Counted from the stretch's first letter, positions 44,368 to 54,316 are shown. The stretch: DNA of 64,000 nt from an uncultured Fretibacterium sp. (GCA_946186205.1 CAMHMH010000002.1:248001-312000); one strand, 5' to 3'. Notes: generated by a model not told the origin, from the letters alone. Made by a program: numbers and translations.

Positions 44368-45701
44368 GCTGTAATTTCCCTGACGATGTTCGAGAGTCCG
44401 AGACTGTTTGAGCCTTTGACGAGAAGCCCCTGCCATTCGGGAATATTTCTGAGAGCCTCAAGAGCAGACTGCCAGCTGTCAGCAAAAACATAATCTCCCT
44501 TCAGAGCCTCGCGCCAGATTTCCCCGACAAGTATCACCGTGTCAATGCCTTCAAGCAATGGCACTAACTCTGCGTGATACATGGCCGAATTTGTGCCAAG
44601 CTCGCGCATTTCACCGAGAACCGCAATTTTCCCGGAGCATTTCACACGCGCGAATGTCTCAAGTGATGCCCTCATTGAAGCCGGGTTAGCGTTGTATGCG
44701 TCATCAACAAGAAACTTTTTGCCCCCGTCAAGAATTATGACTCTTCCCCGCCCTGTGAGTGCCTCAAAATCTCTGAGCGACTCGGCGCATTCCTGAAGCG
44801 AAATATTCAGCTCATGTGCAACAGCTGACGCAAGCGACAAAGGAACGGCGTTATGTTTTCCCCATATGTTGACGGTGAAGCGTGCGATCTCTTGAGAGAC
44901 TCTGTGAGCGAGTACAAACGACATCGCCGGGAGGGTATATTCTGAAGTGTCATGGCTTATCACGAAATCAGAGTCCTTGTTCTCTCCGACTCCCATCGAT
45001 TTGACGTAGTACTTGAACGCCTCCGATAAATATTCATTGTCGTTGTTGAAGATAATCTTGCGAATGTCCGGGGCTGTCGTGATTTCCATCTTCTCGCGCA
45101 GAACTCCTTCAACCGTTCCGAATCCCTCAAGATGTACGGGAGCTACTGCGGTCAATATTGCTGTTGTCGGCGGAAAATAATCCGTAAGCTCGCGGATCTC
45201 CCCCGGCTTGTTAGTGCCAAATTCGAGAATTAATATCTCAGTCTCAAGAGGCATTGCCATTATCGTAGCTGTACAGCCTATGAGAGTATTGAAGCTGCGT
45301 TCCGGGGCGTGAATTTTGTAGTGAGGAGATAAAACTTTCTGAAGGGCTGCGCGTGTTGTGGTCTTTCCTACGCTACCTGTGATGCCGATAACCTCATCGA
45401 GATTGTGAGCTTTGAGCTTCTTTGAGGCAGCAGCGGCTAAATCACGTTCGGGATTCTCAAGCTCAATGACCGGCACAGTGAGTCCGCCGGGATTCTTGCC
45501 TTTGCGGACGATGATTAATCCTGCTCCGTTTGCTATTGCCTGTGAGATATAGTTATGTCCGTCTACTTTCTCACCTTCAAGCGCAACGAACGCGCCGCCC
45601 CTTTCAACGTCCCTGCTGTCTGTCGCAAGATGACTCGGAAACTCAATACCCGCAAAATTTTCCGGCACGCTGTCAAATAATTCTTCAAGCGTCATATTCA
45701 T
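44364..45701 (-). CDS. murF: UDP-MurNAc-tripeptide:D-Ala-D-Ala ligase MurF
   Basis: Start at ATG 45701, overlapping the murE TAA by one base; a longer frame lies within murE. ATP-binding GITGSVGKTTTRA near 110, the central EFGTNKPGEI, AVAPVHLEGFGT and the late VDDAYNANPASMRASL are typical of MurF. It completes the UDP-MurNAc pentapeptide. Confidence 0.95.
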   Translation of the reverse strand: MNMTLEELFDSVPENFAGIEFPSHLATDSRDVERGGAFVALEGEKVDGHNYISQAIANGAGLIIVRKGKNPGGLTVPVIELENPERDLAAAASKKLKAHNLDEVIGITGSVGKTTTRAALQKVLSPHYKIHAPERSFNTLIGCTATIMAMPLETEILILEFGTNKPGEIRELTDYFPPTTAILTAVAPVHLEGFGTVEGVLREKMEITTAPDIRKIIFNNDNEYLSEAFKYYVKSMGVGENKDSDFVISHDTSEYTLPAMSFVLAHRVSQEIARFTVNIWGKHNAVPLSLASAVAHELNISLQECAESLRDFEALTGRGRVIILDGGKKFLVDDAYNANPASMRASLETFARVKCSGKIAVLGEMRELGTNSAMYHAELVPLLEGIDTVILVGEIWREALKGDYVFADSWQSALEALRNIPEWQGLLVKGSNSLGLSNIVREITA

Positions 45702-47179
45702 TAGTGCGAGTCCCTCCATGCTTTAACGGCTTCCGCGTCATTGAACGGAATCTTTTTGTCCTTGATGGTTATGAATCGTTCCGGGCCTTTTCCTGTTATC
45801 ACGAGAATATCGCCGGGCTTCAGAGTGTCGAGGGCAATATTCACGGCTTCCGGCCTGTCAATGTTCACGCAATAGGGCTTGCGGACTCCTTCTGCGATTG
45901 AGTGCGCTATCTCGTAGGGGTCTTCCTCGCGGGCATTATCTGACGTAATGAAAACCTCATCAGCAAATTCTGACGCTGCACGGCCTAATTCGGGTCTGTT
46001 CTTCTGGTAACGCCCCCCGCCATGACCGAACATTGAGATTATCCTTCTGTCATTGCCTGAAAGTTTGCGGATGACTCCCAACACGCTCCGTAACGCCGAC
46101 GGTGTATGAGCGAAATCGACAAATACGCACGCTCCGTTAGGAAGGTCAATGCGTTCGAGTCTCCCGGGCACTTGCGGAACATTCGCGACTCCTTTCACGA
46201 TTGCTTCATCATCGACTCGTCCTCTCATGGCCGTAACAGCGCAAAGGGTATTCATTACGTTGAAATCTCCCACAAGCGGAGTGTGAAGACTCAGAGTCTC
46301 AAATCCTTTTGCTTCTATCACAATGTCCGTTCCGTTAATGCTCGTACGCGCTTCAATGACCCGTGAGCTTGCTCCCTCAGTGAGTCCGAATCCCCGAACC
46401 TTATCGCCAAATTCATCGGCGAGTCTCCTGCCGTAAGCGTCATCATAATTCACCGCGCCGCAGAAATTTTCCTTTGTGTAGTCCGTGAACAATAATTTTT
46501 TCGCGGCAAAATAATTCTCCATGTCCTTGTGAAAGTCTAAATGCTCCGGGTACAAGTTCGTGAAGACAGGAACATCATACAGCGCGCCTTTGAGCCTCCC
46601 GAAGTAAAGCCCGTGCGATGACGTTTCCATTACGCAGGCCCCGCAGTGATTCGCGACCATGTGAGACAGCTGACGCTGAACGATACAGCTTTCGGGAGTC
46701 GTTCGGTCTGCTTCCTTGTCAGTTACTCCGTCTGACTCGATGATTGTCCCTAAGAGTCCCGTGCGTATTCCCGCTGCCTGAAGTATAGACCGCGTAATAT
46801 AGCTCGTTGTTGTTTTTCCGTTCGTGCCAGTTATGCCGACCATCAACAATTTTGCTGACGGGTTATCGTAGACCAGCGACGAAATGTAACCTAAATGATC
46901 ACGGACTCGGTTTACAATTATTTGCGGCAAAGATGAGTCGACTTCATGCTCACACAATAACGCGCACGCACCATTTGACTCGGCCATGCTCACGAACTTA
47001 TGACCGTCAGAAATTTCACCCTTTATGCACGCGAAGAGAGTCCCCGACGTAACGTTCCTGCTGTCTGATATGACCTCTGAAATTTGCGCGTTCAATTCAT
47101 CCTGGGACTTCATGCGGACTTCGGGGTTCTCACCTTTTGACCGTATCAAGCTCAGGACTTCACTAATACTTACGCTCAA
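45701..47179 (-). CDS. murE: UDP-MurNAc-tripeptide synthetase MurE
   Basis: A 492-residue Mur ligase with GITGTNGKTTTSY near 115-127, the METSSHGL segment, and FVDFAHTPSALRSVL. The residue-3 selectivity motif reads SDNAREEDP: DNAR in place of the DNPR of meso-diaminopimelate enzymes. The Arg that holds diaminopimelate is kept, so that substrate is likely, though not certain. Also unusual is TNLYPEHLDFH, where most MurE proteins have TNLxRDHLDYH. Start TTG 47179 follows GAAGGGCAGG. First gene of the murE-murF-mraY set. Confidence 0.94.
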   Translation of the reverse strand: MSVSISEVLSLIRSKGENPEVRMKSQDELNAQISEVISDSRNVTSGTLFACIKGEISDGHKFVSMAESNGACALLCEHEVDSSLPQIIVNRVRDHLGYISSLVYDNPSAKLLMVGITGTNGKTTTSYITRSILQAAGIRTGLLGTIIESDGVTDKEADRTTPESCIVQRQLSHMVANHCGACVMETSSHGLYFGRLKGALYDVPVFTNLYPEHLDFHKDMENYFAAKKLLFTDYTKENFCGAVNYDDAYGRRLADEFGDKVRGFGLTEGASSRVIEARTSINGTDIVIEAKGFETLSLHTPLVGDFNVMNTLCAVTAMRGRVDDEAIVKGVANVPQVPGRLERIDLPNGACVFVDFAHTPSALRSVLGVIRKLSGNDRRIISMFGHGGGRYQKNRPELGRAASEFADEVFITSDNAREEDPYEIAHSIAEGVRKPYCVNIDRPEAVNIALDTLKPGDILVITGKGPERFITIKDKKIPFNDAEAVKAWRDSH

Positions 47180-47219
47180 GATAAAACCTGCCCTTCAAGC
47201 TGAAAAATTTTGTGTGAAT

Positions 47220-47225
47220 TATAAT
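47220..47225. promoter_or_regulatory. Divergent promoter region between murE and DUF4405
   Basis: TTATAATTATATT contains TATAAT on the plus strand and, offset by a few bases, TATAAT on the minus strand, between two divergently read genes. Confidence 0.45.
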
Positions 47226-47262
47226 TATATTGTACAAAAATTCCTGCGTGGTGAAAATTGAA

Positions 47263-47964
47263 ATGCTAAGACCTGTTATAGATATTTTGATGACGCTGCT
47301 TCTTTTGCTTTCTATGTCCTACGAGCTAATAGGCCCGGCACTTTCTGAGACTCTCGGAACGTTCCTGCCCTTTACGTTTGACGGCTATGAGTACGGATCA
47401 CTTATTCACGAAATTATAGGCATGACTCTTGTTGCGCTGTTCTTCATTCATTTATGGCTCAATAGATGGTGGATAAAGACTCTTTTCACAGGACGCTACA
47501 ATCTCACGCGAATCATTTTGACTCTCGTGAATGTGATTCTTATTACTGATATGATTCTGATACTTGCGAGCGGGTTAATCATGTCGAGAGTTTTCGAGTT
47601 CACGAATACTGAGAGCCTTATGTCATTCGCGAGGGAGTCACACATAGCGGCTTCATTTTTGGGATATGTGATTATGAGTTTTCACGCCGGACTTAACTGG
47701 CACATATTCAGCGCGATGATGTTCAAACGTCGGAAGCCCGGCAAGATTCTTCCTCATGTCGTGGCTGGTGCGTTCATGATCTGGGGAGTCATTGCGTTCA
47801 TTCGGCGAAACATTTGGGAGTATATGACACTTGAGTCGCCGTTCGTGTTCTTTGACTTTGACGAGCCGTTTATGTGCTTCATTGCTGACTATATAGCGGT
47901 GATGATATTGTTTGCGTGCTTGGGTCATTACATGGTGCTTGCGCTGAGAAAATTACGGGTGTGA
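47263..47964 (+). CDS. DUF4405 family membrane protein (cytochrome b561-like fold)
   Basis: Start ATG 47263 (MLRPVIDILMTLLLLLSM); GTG 47251 is an alternative. About six helices; several His lie within them (IHEIIGMTLVALFFIHLWLN, RESHIAASFLGYVIMSFHAGLNWH), paired as in di-haem b-type membrane cytochromes. DUF4405 proteins are often beside flavin-linked or redox genes; here the neighbour is a merR-type gene on the other strand. Haem binding and redox role are inferred. Confidence 0.7.
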   Translation: MLRPVIDILMTLLLLLSMSYELIGPALSETLGTFLPFTFDGYEYGSLIHEIIGMTLVALFFIHLWLNRWWIKTLFTGRYNLTRIILTLVNVILITDMILILASGLIMSRVFEFTNTESLMSFARESHIAASFLGYVIMSFHAGLNWHIFSAMMFKRRKPGKILPHVVAGAFMIWGVIAFIRRNIWEYMTLESPFVFFDFDEPFMCFIADYIAVMILFACLGHYMVLALRKLRV

Positions 47965-47967
47965 AAA

Positions 47968-47999
47968 AAATGAACCTTCCCGCATGAAGGAAGATTCAT
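47968..47999. terminator. Bidirectional terminator between DUF4405 and the merR-type gene
   Basis: AAATGAACCTTCC pairs with GGAAGATTCATTT, a long stem with A and T runs outside. Placement just after TAG 48011-48013 supports the longer reading of the merR-type gene. Confidence 0.8.
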
Positions 48000-48010
48000 T
48001 TGACGAGAAA

Positions 48011-48460
48011 CTAACGCTTTGTGCAGTGCAAATGTCTCAGTGCCTCGTGAAACTTTTCGGGAATCTCTGAGGGCTTCAGGTTCTTGACGGCTGAGTCGGT
48101 TCCGGCCTCGCAGGCTTTCTCGTAGTATCAGCATTTATACTCTATAACATCGAGAATGCTCTTCAGGTTCTCAAGCTCCTTCCTGAGAATCTCGCGGCGT
48201 TTCCTGAATATCTCAAGCCGTCCCGTTAATGCTCCTTCTTTGCCGGCCATGTCGATGAACTTCTTGATGTCCTTTATCGAGAGTCCCGAACGTTTGAGGC
48301 AGTCAATGAGTCTCAAGCTCGCGTAATCATCATCGCTGAATATCCGTATGTTGTTGCCGTCGCGCTTAAGGTTGGGAAGGAGTCCCTGCTTGTCGTAATA
48401 TCTCAGTGTTGAAGCAGGAAGCCCGGTAAGCTCGGACATGTCTTTAATCGTGTAAGGCAA
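48011..48460 (-). pseudogene. MerR family regulator interrupted by an in-frame TGA
   Basis: The first 110 residues are an intact MerR regulator: winged helix YTIKDMSELTGLPASTLRYYDKQGLLP, then KRSGLSIKDIKKF and a coiled-coil (RREILRKELENLKSILDVIEYKC). The frame stops at TGA (48128-48130) and then continues with YYEKACEAGTDSAVKNLKPSEIPEKFHEALRHLHCTKR to TAG 48011. In homologues this junction reads KCWYYE, so TGA replaces the Trp codon TGG by a single base change. Either the last 38 residues are lost or the stop is read through. The DNA-binding part would still be made. Confidence 0.8.
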
Positions 48461-48506
48461 AATTTATCCCTCCGATGTTTTGTGAGATGAGATAATTTTA
48501 ATCCCT

Positions 48507-51203
48507 TTAACTTGACTTGAGGCACTCTGAGATTATCCCGTCAATTTCCAGCGGGCTGTACGCTGTATCACATACCCATTCGCCATATGTCTTTACGTTG
48601 CTCACGGCCTCGCACCATTCACACAACGCCTTATGCTTTGCTCTGCTCTCGTCTGTCTCGACTCCCTTCACTTCAAGCACAAGCATCTTGTCATTCGTCA
48701 GCCTCACGAGGAAATCAGGAAGGTAACGCCGAGTGAGTCCCCCGAATGAATAGCGTACAAAGAATCCGAGATGATCATTTTTCGCCCAAGCCTGAACGTT
48801 TGCGTTGCGGTCAAGCTGATATGCCGCTGATGATTCCCATGTTGAGTCGAACGTGCATATGTTGATGTGTGATTTCGCTGTCTCATGATGTGGGCGTGAA
48901 GTTCTCCACGTCTCCATCTCACCTGTTGAGCGCAAGAATTTTCCCTGACGCAGAATCGGAATCAATGCCGTAACATTATCGCTTCTGATCCCCTGCCACA
49001 TGTGAGAGATTATCCGCTCCATGTTGAAGCACAAGAGAATCTTTTTCCGCCGAATGTCCGTAACGAATCGCTCCGGCTTAATCTTGATGTTGCCGCCCGA
49101 AATATATTGCTCAGTGAGTCTCACAATCTCGCCGAGAAGGTGAAACGTTGAGCCGTTCTGCCAATCGTAATGAGACTCCCGCTTCATCGTCGTGAAAACA
49201 TTTGCGGCCGTCCGGAAAATTATTCTCTGCATTCTTTCATGGCCGTAAATTTTATCGAGATCAATATTGTTCAGTGCGTCAAGATTTTCTTTCCCGTCAA
49301 CAACCGCCGCAAGCTCCGCGCTGATTCGTGTTGATGATGCGTCAAGAGTCATCTCAGGTATCGCCGAAACATCAAGCGTCAGAGTCTGACTCATAACGTA
49401 ATTTATGCTCTCGACTTCCGGCCATGTGATAGCGTATTGACTCCTGTCGTCCAGCACTCTCACTTCTGCAGGCGGTCTTCTGTCTATTGCAGGCAGCTCC
49501 CTCTCGCTGATTTCCTCCGTAAGAAGATAGGCGAATGGCACTCCGAAAACATTAACGTATTCAGGCGTGAAAAGCTCATTGTCTCCGACAGCCTCATATG
49601 ATGATCTCCGCAGCCCTCTTCCTACAACCTGCTCGCAAAGCAGCTGACTCGTAAACGCACGCAAGCCCATAATCTGAGTCACAGTTCTTGCGTCCCATCC
49701 CTCAGAGAGCATTCCGACAGAGATAATATTACGGAGATTCGCGCCCGGCTTGTCAGGTTGTCCGACAGTGTTAGCTTTTTCGCGAATCTTTGCGGCCTCG
49801 TCTGCTGGTGCCTTCTCCAGTTTCTTGGAGTCAATCCGCAGAACGTAATCCCCTTTCAGTTCGGGTATGTCGATATTAATCCCCTCTGTGAACTCATGCT
49901 CAATCCTCGCGGCTGTGTTCGTGTTGTTCGCAACCGTAATCATCACAGGCGGAGTCGGATTGTTCCACGTCCTGAAAACTTCCTGCCAGTCATGGCCGAG
50001 AAGCATATACGCATTCCGAACGAGTCCGGGCAAAGGGTCATCAGGGCAGTTCGTGCGATTGAGATCGGCTTTAACGTCATCATTCTTGTAGATGTGCCAG
50101 AGCTTTGATTTGTTCGTGCGTATGTCGGGCGGCGCATTGTCCCTCACAACAACGCACGGAGTCTTCACGATACCCGCCTCGATTCCGTCATCTAACGAGT
50201 AATCGCTCACTATCCACGAGAATACGCCCTTGTCTTCTTCCTTCTCACGCCCGGGCACAAACGGAGTCGCCGTGAAGTCGTAGCATTTCTTTATCCCCCG
50301 CACGCTGTGCAGTCTGTCGAGTCCCGTAATCCACACCGTAGCCATTCGCTGATTCTCTTTCTCTTCCTGAGTCTTTGCTCTCTTGTCTTCAGGCCTGAAT
50401 CTGTATGCGTGGTGCGCCTCATCATTTATCACAATAAGGTTGCGCATATCACCGACAATTTTTTGACAGTATGACTCATCACTTCTTGCGGGTTTCTTTT
50501 CGACTGATTTATTTTTCGCAGGGTCAATCCTCGACTCATCATCAAGAAATTGCCAGTTCCGAATCAAAACGCACGACTGATTCATAATCTCACGCATCGA
50601 CTCAGGCACTACAGAAAATTTTGCGTAATAATTATCCTTGCTGTTAGGAATCAGGACTCCGAGTCGTTCTCTCACTGTCAGATTCGGCGCGACAATCAGA
50701 AAGTTACGGGTGTAATTCTCACTCGCAGGATTTTCCGCAAAGTTGCAGACCTGCCACGCAATTAACATCGACATTACGAGAGTCTTCCCTCCGCCCGTGC
50801 ATAGTTTCGTGCATATCCTCTCGAACGGACTCCCATCATCAGCAACAATTATCCCCGAATGAGTCTCAGCAAGAAATATCAGCGTCTCTATTGCTTCAAG
50901 CTGGCACCAAAAGAACGGCGTATCCTCTCTCGCTCTCCTGTCGTGCCAATGCGATAACAATTCACGCGTTATGTCGGTGGACTCAGCATAGCCAGACTCA
51001 CGCCATGACTTTACGAGAGGGCGTATACGGTTCACGAGGTCTATCGGCCAAAATTCGCGCGTCTCGTTCCTACGTTCAATCCAGAATCCCGACGGGCGGC
51101 GGCCTGTTTCTGTCGTGAATTTCTCCGTGTCATCGTGATACCTGAAGTACTGACTCGGCTCCGTATACGGCGAATTGATTACGATTTGTTTCTTGTCGTT
51201 CAT
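48507..51203 (-). CDS. Type III restriction enzyme, Res subunit
   Basis: An 898-residue SF2 translocase/nuclease. Walker A is CTGGGKT at 135-141, motif II is INDEAHHAYR, motif III DFTATPF, and late motifs are SEGWDARTV and CEQVVGRGLRR. The C-terminal PD-ExK nuclease is seen in RRYLPDFLVRL and MLVLEVKGVE. It works with the Mod protein to cut DNA near two head-to-head unmethylated sites. Overlaps mod by four bases. It appears intact. Confidence 0.88.
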   Translation of the reverse strand: MNDKKQIVINSPYTEPSQYFRYHDDTEKFTTETGRRPSGFWIERRNETREFWPIDLVNRIRPLVKSWRESGYAESTDITRELLSHWHDRRAREDTPFFWCQLEAIETLIFLAETHSGIIVADDGSPFERICTKLCTGGGKTLVMSMLIAWQVCNFAENPASENYTRNFLIVAPNLTVRERLGVLIPNSKDNYYAKFSVVPESMREIMNQSCVLIRNWQFLDDESRIDPAKNKSVEKKPARSDESYCQKIVGDMRNLIVINDEAHHAYRFRPEDKRAKTQEEKENQRMATVWITGLDRLHSVRGIKKCYDFTATPFVPGREKEEDKGVFSWIVSDYSLDDGIEAGIVKTPCVVVRDNAPPDIRTNKSKLWHIYKNDDVKADLNRTNCPDDPLPGLVRNAYMLLGHDWQEVFRTWNNPTPPVMITVANNTNTAARIEHEFTEGINIDIPELKGDYVLRIDSKKLEKAPADEAAKIREKANTVGQPDKPGANLRNIISVGMLSEGWDARTVTQIMGLRAFTSQLLCEQVVGRGLRRSSYEAVGDNELFTPEYVNVFGVPFAYLLTEEISERELPAIDRRPPAEVRVLDDRSQYAITWPEVESINYVMSQTLTLDVSAIPEMTLDASSTRISAELAAVVDGKENLDALNNIDLDKIYGHERMQRIIFRTAANVFTTMKRESHYDWQNGSTFHLLGEIVRLTEQYISGGNIKIKPERFVTDIRRKKILLCFNMERIISHMWQGIRSDNVTALIPILRQGKFLRSTGEMETWRTSRPHHETAKSHINICTFDSTWESSAAYQLDRNANVQAWAKNDHLGFFVRYSFGGLTRRYLPDFLVRLTNDKMLVLEVKGVETDESRAKHKALCEWCEAVSNVKTYGEWVCDTAYSPLEIDGIISECLKSS

Positions 51204-53674
51204 TCTGAGTCCTCCAGCGTCAAAAGTCTCATGCTCTCGATTCCTCGGTCATCAATAATCTTAACCGCTATCGTGCTGTCTTCCTTCACGTCAAACGGAA
51301 GCGACTCAATCCCCGAAAATTTTTCCATCATTCCCGAATCAATTTCAGCCCTTAAAGTTTTTGACAGCCGAGTCCATCCGCCCGATTTGCCTTCCATCGG
51401 GAAAAATATCTGCGACGGCGTGAATGTCATTCCGTTATAGTTCGGATCGATTCCCCACATCGCTATTTTGTCCGCATTCCCCGAAATCAATTCATCTTTC
51501 GACACGCTGAAATAGTCATAGCCCAATACGCGCACGATAAATTTTCCGTCCCTCTTCAAAAGTTCTACATCAGGCTGACCCACAAGCCAGAATGATTCAT
51601 CACTCGCAATTTTTTTCCTCAAGTCCTCCGTGAGCAAGTCATCATTCATTTCAACCTGAAGCAATTTCACGCCCGGCCAGAAAAGCGTGTTGATTTTGTT
51701 CTGTGCTTCGGGGTCAAACTGAAACGCGCAGAATATCATCAAGTTTGCGTTAGGGACTCTCTCTTGCGCCTCCGTGCATGCGTTGATTACCCTCTTTGAG
51801 TCCATAACCGTATGGCTGTCAGCAAAACACACAACACACCGCCGCGGACTCACTTCTTCCGTCATGGCCGAGTACTGTATCCATCTCGCGCCCGTTATCT
51901 TGTCATGTCGCGAAAATCTTATCCGTTCACCTCCTTTTGCGCGTATTCCCGTCGCCATTAACTGACTCATGAAGCTGTCCTGCCTTCCCTGCTCTTTAGG
52001 GTCAAGGCTCGCTGCTTCCTCAAGGCTCATTACTGACGGTGAAGGAAGAGACTCAACCGTGAAAGGCCCGGAGACTCTCACCTTCCCGGAATCAATTTCG
52101 GGCTGGTCGTAAAGAGTCTCATGCGAGGGTTCTTCATTGTTGGCGATTGATTTCAGTGTTACGTGAGGGACTGTCTTATACACAAAGCCGGATGAGATTC
52201 CTATTCCGGGATTGGCGAGCTTGTACGAGTCGTATGTTGCTGTCATGAGTCGCTGGCGTGCGATTGCGATTGCCACGCGGGAAGTGTCGCAGGTTATCCA
52301 TCTTCTGCCCCATTTCTCTGCGGCGTAAGCTGTCGTTCCTGATCCGCACGTTATATCGAGCACGAGGTCTCCGGGGTCTGTTGTCATGAGAATGCAGCGG
52401 GAGATTACAGCGGGTGATGTCTGCACTACATATTTCAATTCGACTCCGATTTGGACTCCCTCCCATAAGTCGCCAAGTTTCATTACGGGGAAATCATCAA
52501 GGTATCTTTTGTAGCGCAATGTATTTCCGTTCCTGCTAATGCGTCCGGCCTTCACAAGATTCGCAAAGCCTTCTTTTGATGTCTTCCAACTTCCATGCGA
52601 GATATAAAATTTTTCTCCGTTAAATATCATAGGTTCAGTAGAATTACTACTTGCGCTCGGCGAATATAATGGTGTATACTGAACAATTCGGTGGCTTGAT
52701 AGAAAGGTTTTATCTCTTAACTCTTCAGGCGTTACCCTTCTCGTAGTTCCATCATCAAATTCAACTGTGTCATATCTGTCCAACGATGTATCACCGGCTT
52801 GACGTTCAACAAACAACTGATGATATTTCACCCGCGCTTTGTCCTTTGCGTACCACACAAGATAATCTGTCGTGCTTGCTATGAGACTCGCTTGAATGCT
52901 GCCGACCTTCTGAAACTTAATCATGACGACAAAATTCTCCGGGGAAAAAATCTCATCGCAAATTTCCCGGACATGGTGAACATTCTCATCACTAATCTGA
53001 ACGAAAACGCTCCCGGACTCATTCAGCAATTCCCGCGCAAGATAGAGCCTGCTCCGCAAATACGTCAGGTACGAATGAATGCCAAGCTCCCACGTATCAC
53101 GGAAGGCGCGAATCATTTCGGGTTCTGCGGTCAAATCATTGTCGCTTTTGTCCTTAACGTCTCTTTTTCCGACAAAGGGCTGAAAGTTTGAGCCGTATTT
53201 TATTCCGTATGGCGGATCAATGTATATCATCTGCACTTGTCCTGACATGCTTTCTTTTCGCAGCAGCGAGTTCATGATGATGAGTGAGTCTCCCGCTATC
53301 ATTCTGTTCATCCAGCTGTCTTTGTGCTGATATGCTTCGAGTGCGCGGACTCTTTCCCTGTAAATATCTTCGGGCGATGGGTCGAACATGAAAATCTGCT
53401 GTGCTTCTTTCTGCTGAGGAGCAGCGAGCGCGGGAATAATGAGTCTCTGAGGGTAAATAGTTTCGTGCCTGTGGATTGAAGTTGCCGGGACGGTGAAAGA
53501 TTCTGACTCAGGTTTTCCGGCCCAATTGAGCGAGGGTGAGTCGTTCGGGTCAATGTGATACGTGATGAGAGAGTCGGGATTGAGGTCGCCTTGAGTGAAT
53601 CCTGCGGAGGGGTTATTGGGACGTGAGTCGCCGCTGTGAATTGTCGACCCAATTTTGATGTGCTTGGTTGACAA
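51200..53674 (-). CDS. Type III DNA methyltransferase, Mod subunit
   Basis: Start TTG 53674 (STKHIKIGST) follows AGAAGGAA. An 824-residue N6-adenine methyltransferase of the beta group: DPPYGIKYG at 153-161 comes before the SAM site DITCGSGTTAYAAEKW near 445. The C-terminal 300 residues probably hold recognition and Res-contact parts. No simple repeat is found in the frame, so it shows no sign of being a phase-variable mod. The recognition sequence cannot be told. Confidence 0.88.
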   Translation of the reverse strand: MSTKHIKIGSTIHSGDSRPNNPSAGFTQGDLNPDSLITYHIDPNDSPSLNWAGKPESESFTVPATSIHRHETIYPQRLIIPALAAPQQKEAQQIFMFDPSPEDIYRERVRALEAYQHKDSWMNRMIAGDSLIIMNSLLRKESMSGQVQMIYIDPPYGIKYGSNFQPFVGKRDVKDKSDNDLTAEPEMIRAFRDTWELGIHSYLTYLRSRLYLARELLNESGSVFVQISDENVHHVREICDEIFSPENFVVMIKFQKVGSIQASLIASTTDYLVWYAKDKARVKYHQLFVERQAGDTSLDRYDTVEFDDGTTRRVTPEELRDKTFLSSHRIVQYTPLYSPSASSNSTEPMIFNGEKFYISHGSWKTSKEGFANLVKAGRISRNGNTLRYKRYLDDFPVMKLGDLWEGVQIGVELKYVVQTSPAVISRCILMTTDPGDLVLDITCGSGTTAYAAEKWGRRWITCDTSRVAIAIARQRLMTATYDSYKLANPGIGISSGFVYKTVPHVTLKSIANNEEPSHETLYDQPEIDSGKVRVSGPFTVESLPSPSVMSLEEAASLDPKEQGRQDSFMSQLMATGIRAKGGERIRFSRHDKITGARWIQYSAMTEEVSPRRCVVCFADSHTVMDSKRVINACTEAQERVPNANLMIFCAFQFDPEAQNKINTLFWPGVKLLQVEMNDDLLTEDLRKKIASDESFWLVGQPDVELLKRDGKFIVRVLGYDYFSVSKDELISGNADKIAMWGIDPNYNGMTFTPSQIFFPMEGKSGGWTRLSKTLRAEIDSGMMEKFSGIESLPFDVKEDSTIAVKIIDDRGIESMRLLTLEDSE

Positions 53675-53823
53675 TTAGATTCCTTCTTTCGTGATTAATG
53701 ATTTTGGGATTGACGGGTATATTTTACACGTGAAGGGATGATTTTGACGTGACAGGAATGAATCGGTGAGTGAGAAATTGAGTCGATGGTTCGTGATTGA
53801 TGACTGTGAATCGAGTCAGCAAA
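53675..53823. other. A/T-rich spacer upstream of the mod gene
   Basis: No gene is seen. On the minus strand this holds the mod ribosome site (AGAAGGAA) and presumably its promoter, although no clear -10/-35 pair stands out. The stretch has many short GAAT/GATT words but no true tandem repeat. Confidence 0.4.
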
Positions 53824-53858
53824 AAAGGCCGGGGATGTGAGGAATGAGTCCGGCCTTC
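53824..53858 (-). terminator. Terminator after the Rpn-like fragment
   Basis: AAGGCCGG pairs with CCGGCCTT; on the minus strand the hairpin is followed by TTTTTT. Confidence 0.8.
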
Positions 53859-53890
53859 TGAATTTGTGAGCTATGAGTCAGAATTGATGA

Positions 53891-54262
53891 CTATGATTTG
53901 AGGGAGTCTGCGAGAGTCTGAACCTGTTCGAGTGTCATGTGGCAGACTTTAGCGATGTCCTCAAGCGCATTCTTTCCGAGCTTGATTAACGCGAGCGCGA
54001 TATTGTCCCGGGCTTCGGATTTGCCCTCGGATAATCCTTCTGCTTTGCCGATAGCTTTTCCCATTGTCTGACCTGCTGCGAGTGCTTGAGCTAACATTTC
54101 TTCTACTGCTGACAATTTGCTTACCCTCTTTCTTGCTTTCACGGCGTATTTTGTCATTTCGGAATGATAACATTCACGGAAATTCCTGCACCTGAAATCG
54201 TGAATGAGCTTTCCGAGTTTTGTTGACGTGTCTTTGTGGGACGTGTTGACGTAGAGAAGCAA
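53891..54262 (-). pseudogene. C-terminal fragment of a PD-(D/E)XK (Rpn/transposase-like) nuclease
   Basis: The readable part (LLYVNTSHKDTSTKLGKLIHDFRCRN, then YHSEMTKYAVKARKR and a charged helical end LAAGQTMGKAIGKAEGLSEGKSEARDNIALALIKLG) equals the second half of PD-(D/E)XK nuclease-family putative transposases such as Rpn. The nuclease core with its acidic residues is missing: the frame continues upstream only about 80 bases before a stop and runs into unrelated sequence. Probably a decayed mobile gene. Confidence 0.6.
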
Positions 54263-54316
54263 TACACCGTCGTTGAAGTCTTCATTAAGTTCACGTATGA
54301 GGGATTTGCAGCCTAT

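Noticed and set aside
43438-47179. mur genes as part of a full dcw cluster
   Set aside because: Only murE, murF and mraY are present; a secreted cyclophilin-like gene follows instead of murD/ftsW/murG.
48128-48130. TGA as a selenocysteine codon in the merR-type gene
   Set aside because: Homologues have Trp, not Cys, at this place, and no stem-loop of the bacterial SECIS type is obvious right after it.
51200-53674. Type III mod gene as a phase-variable methyltransferase (phasevarion)
   Set aside because: No simple sequence repeat was found in the frame or just before it, and the frame is intact.
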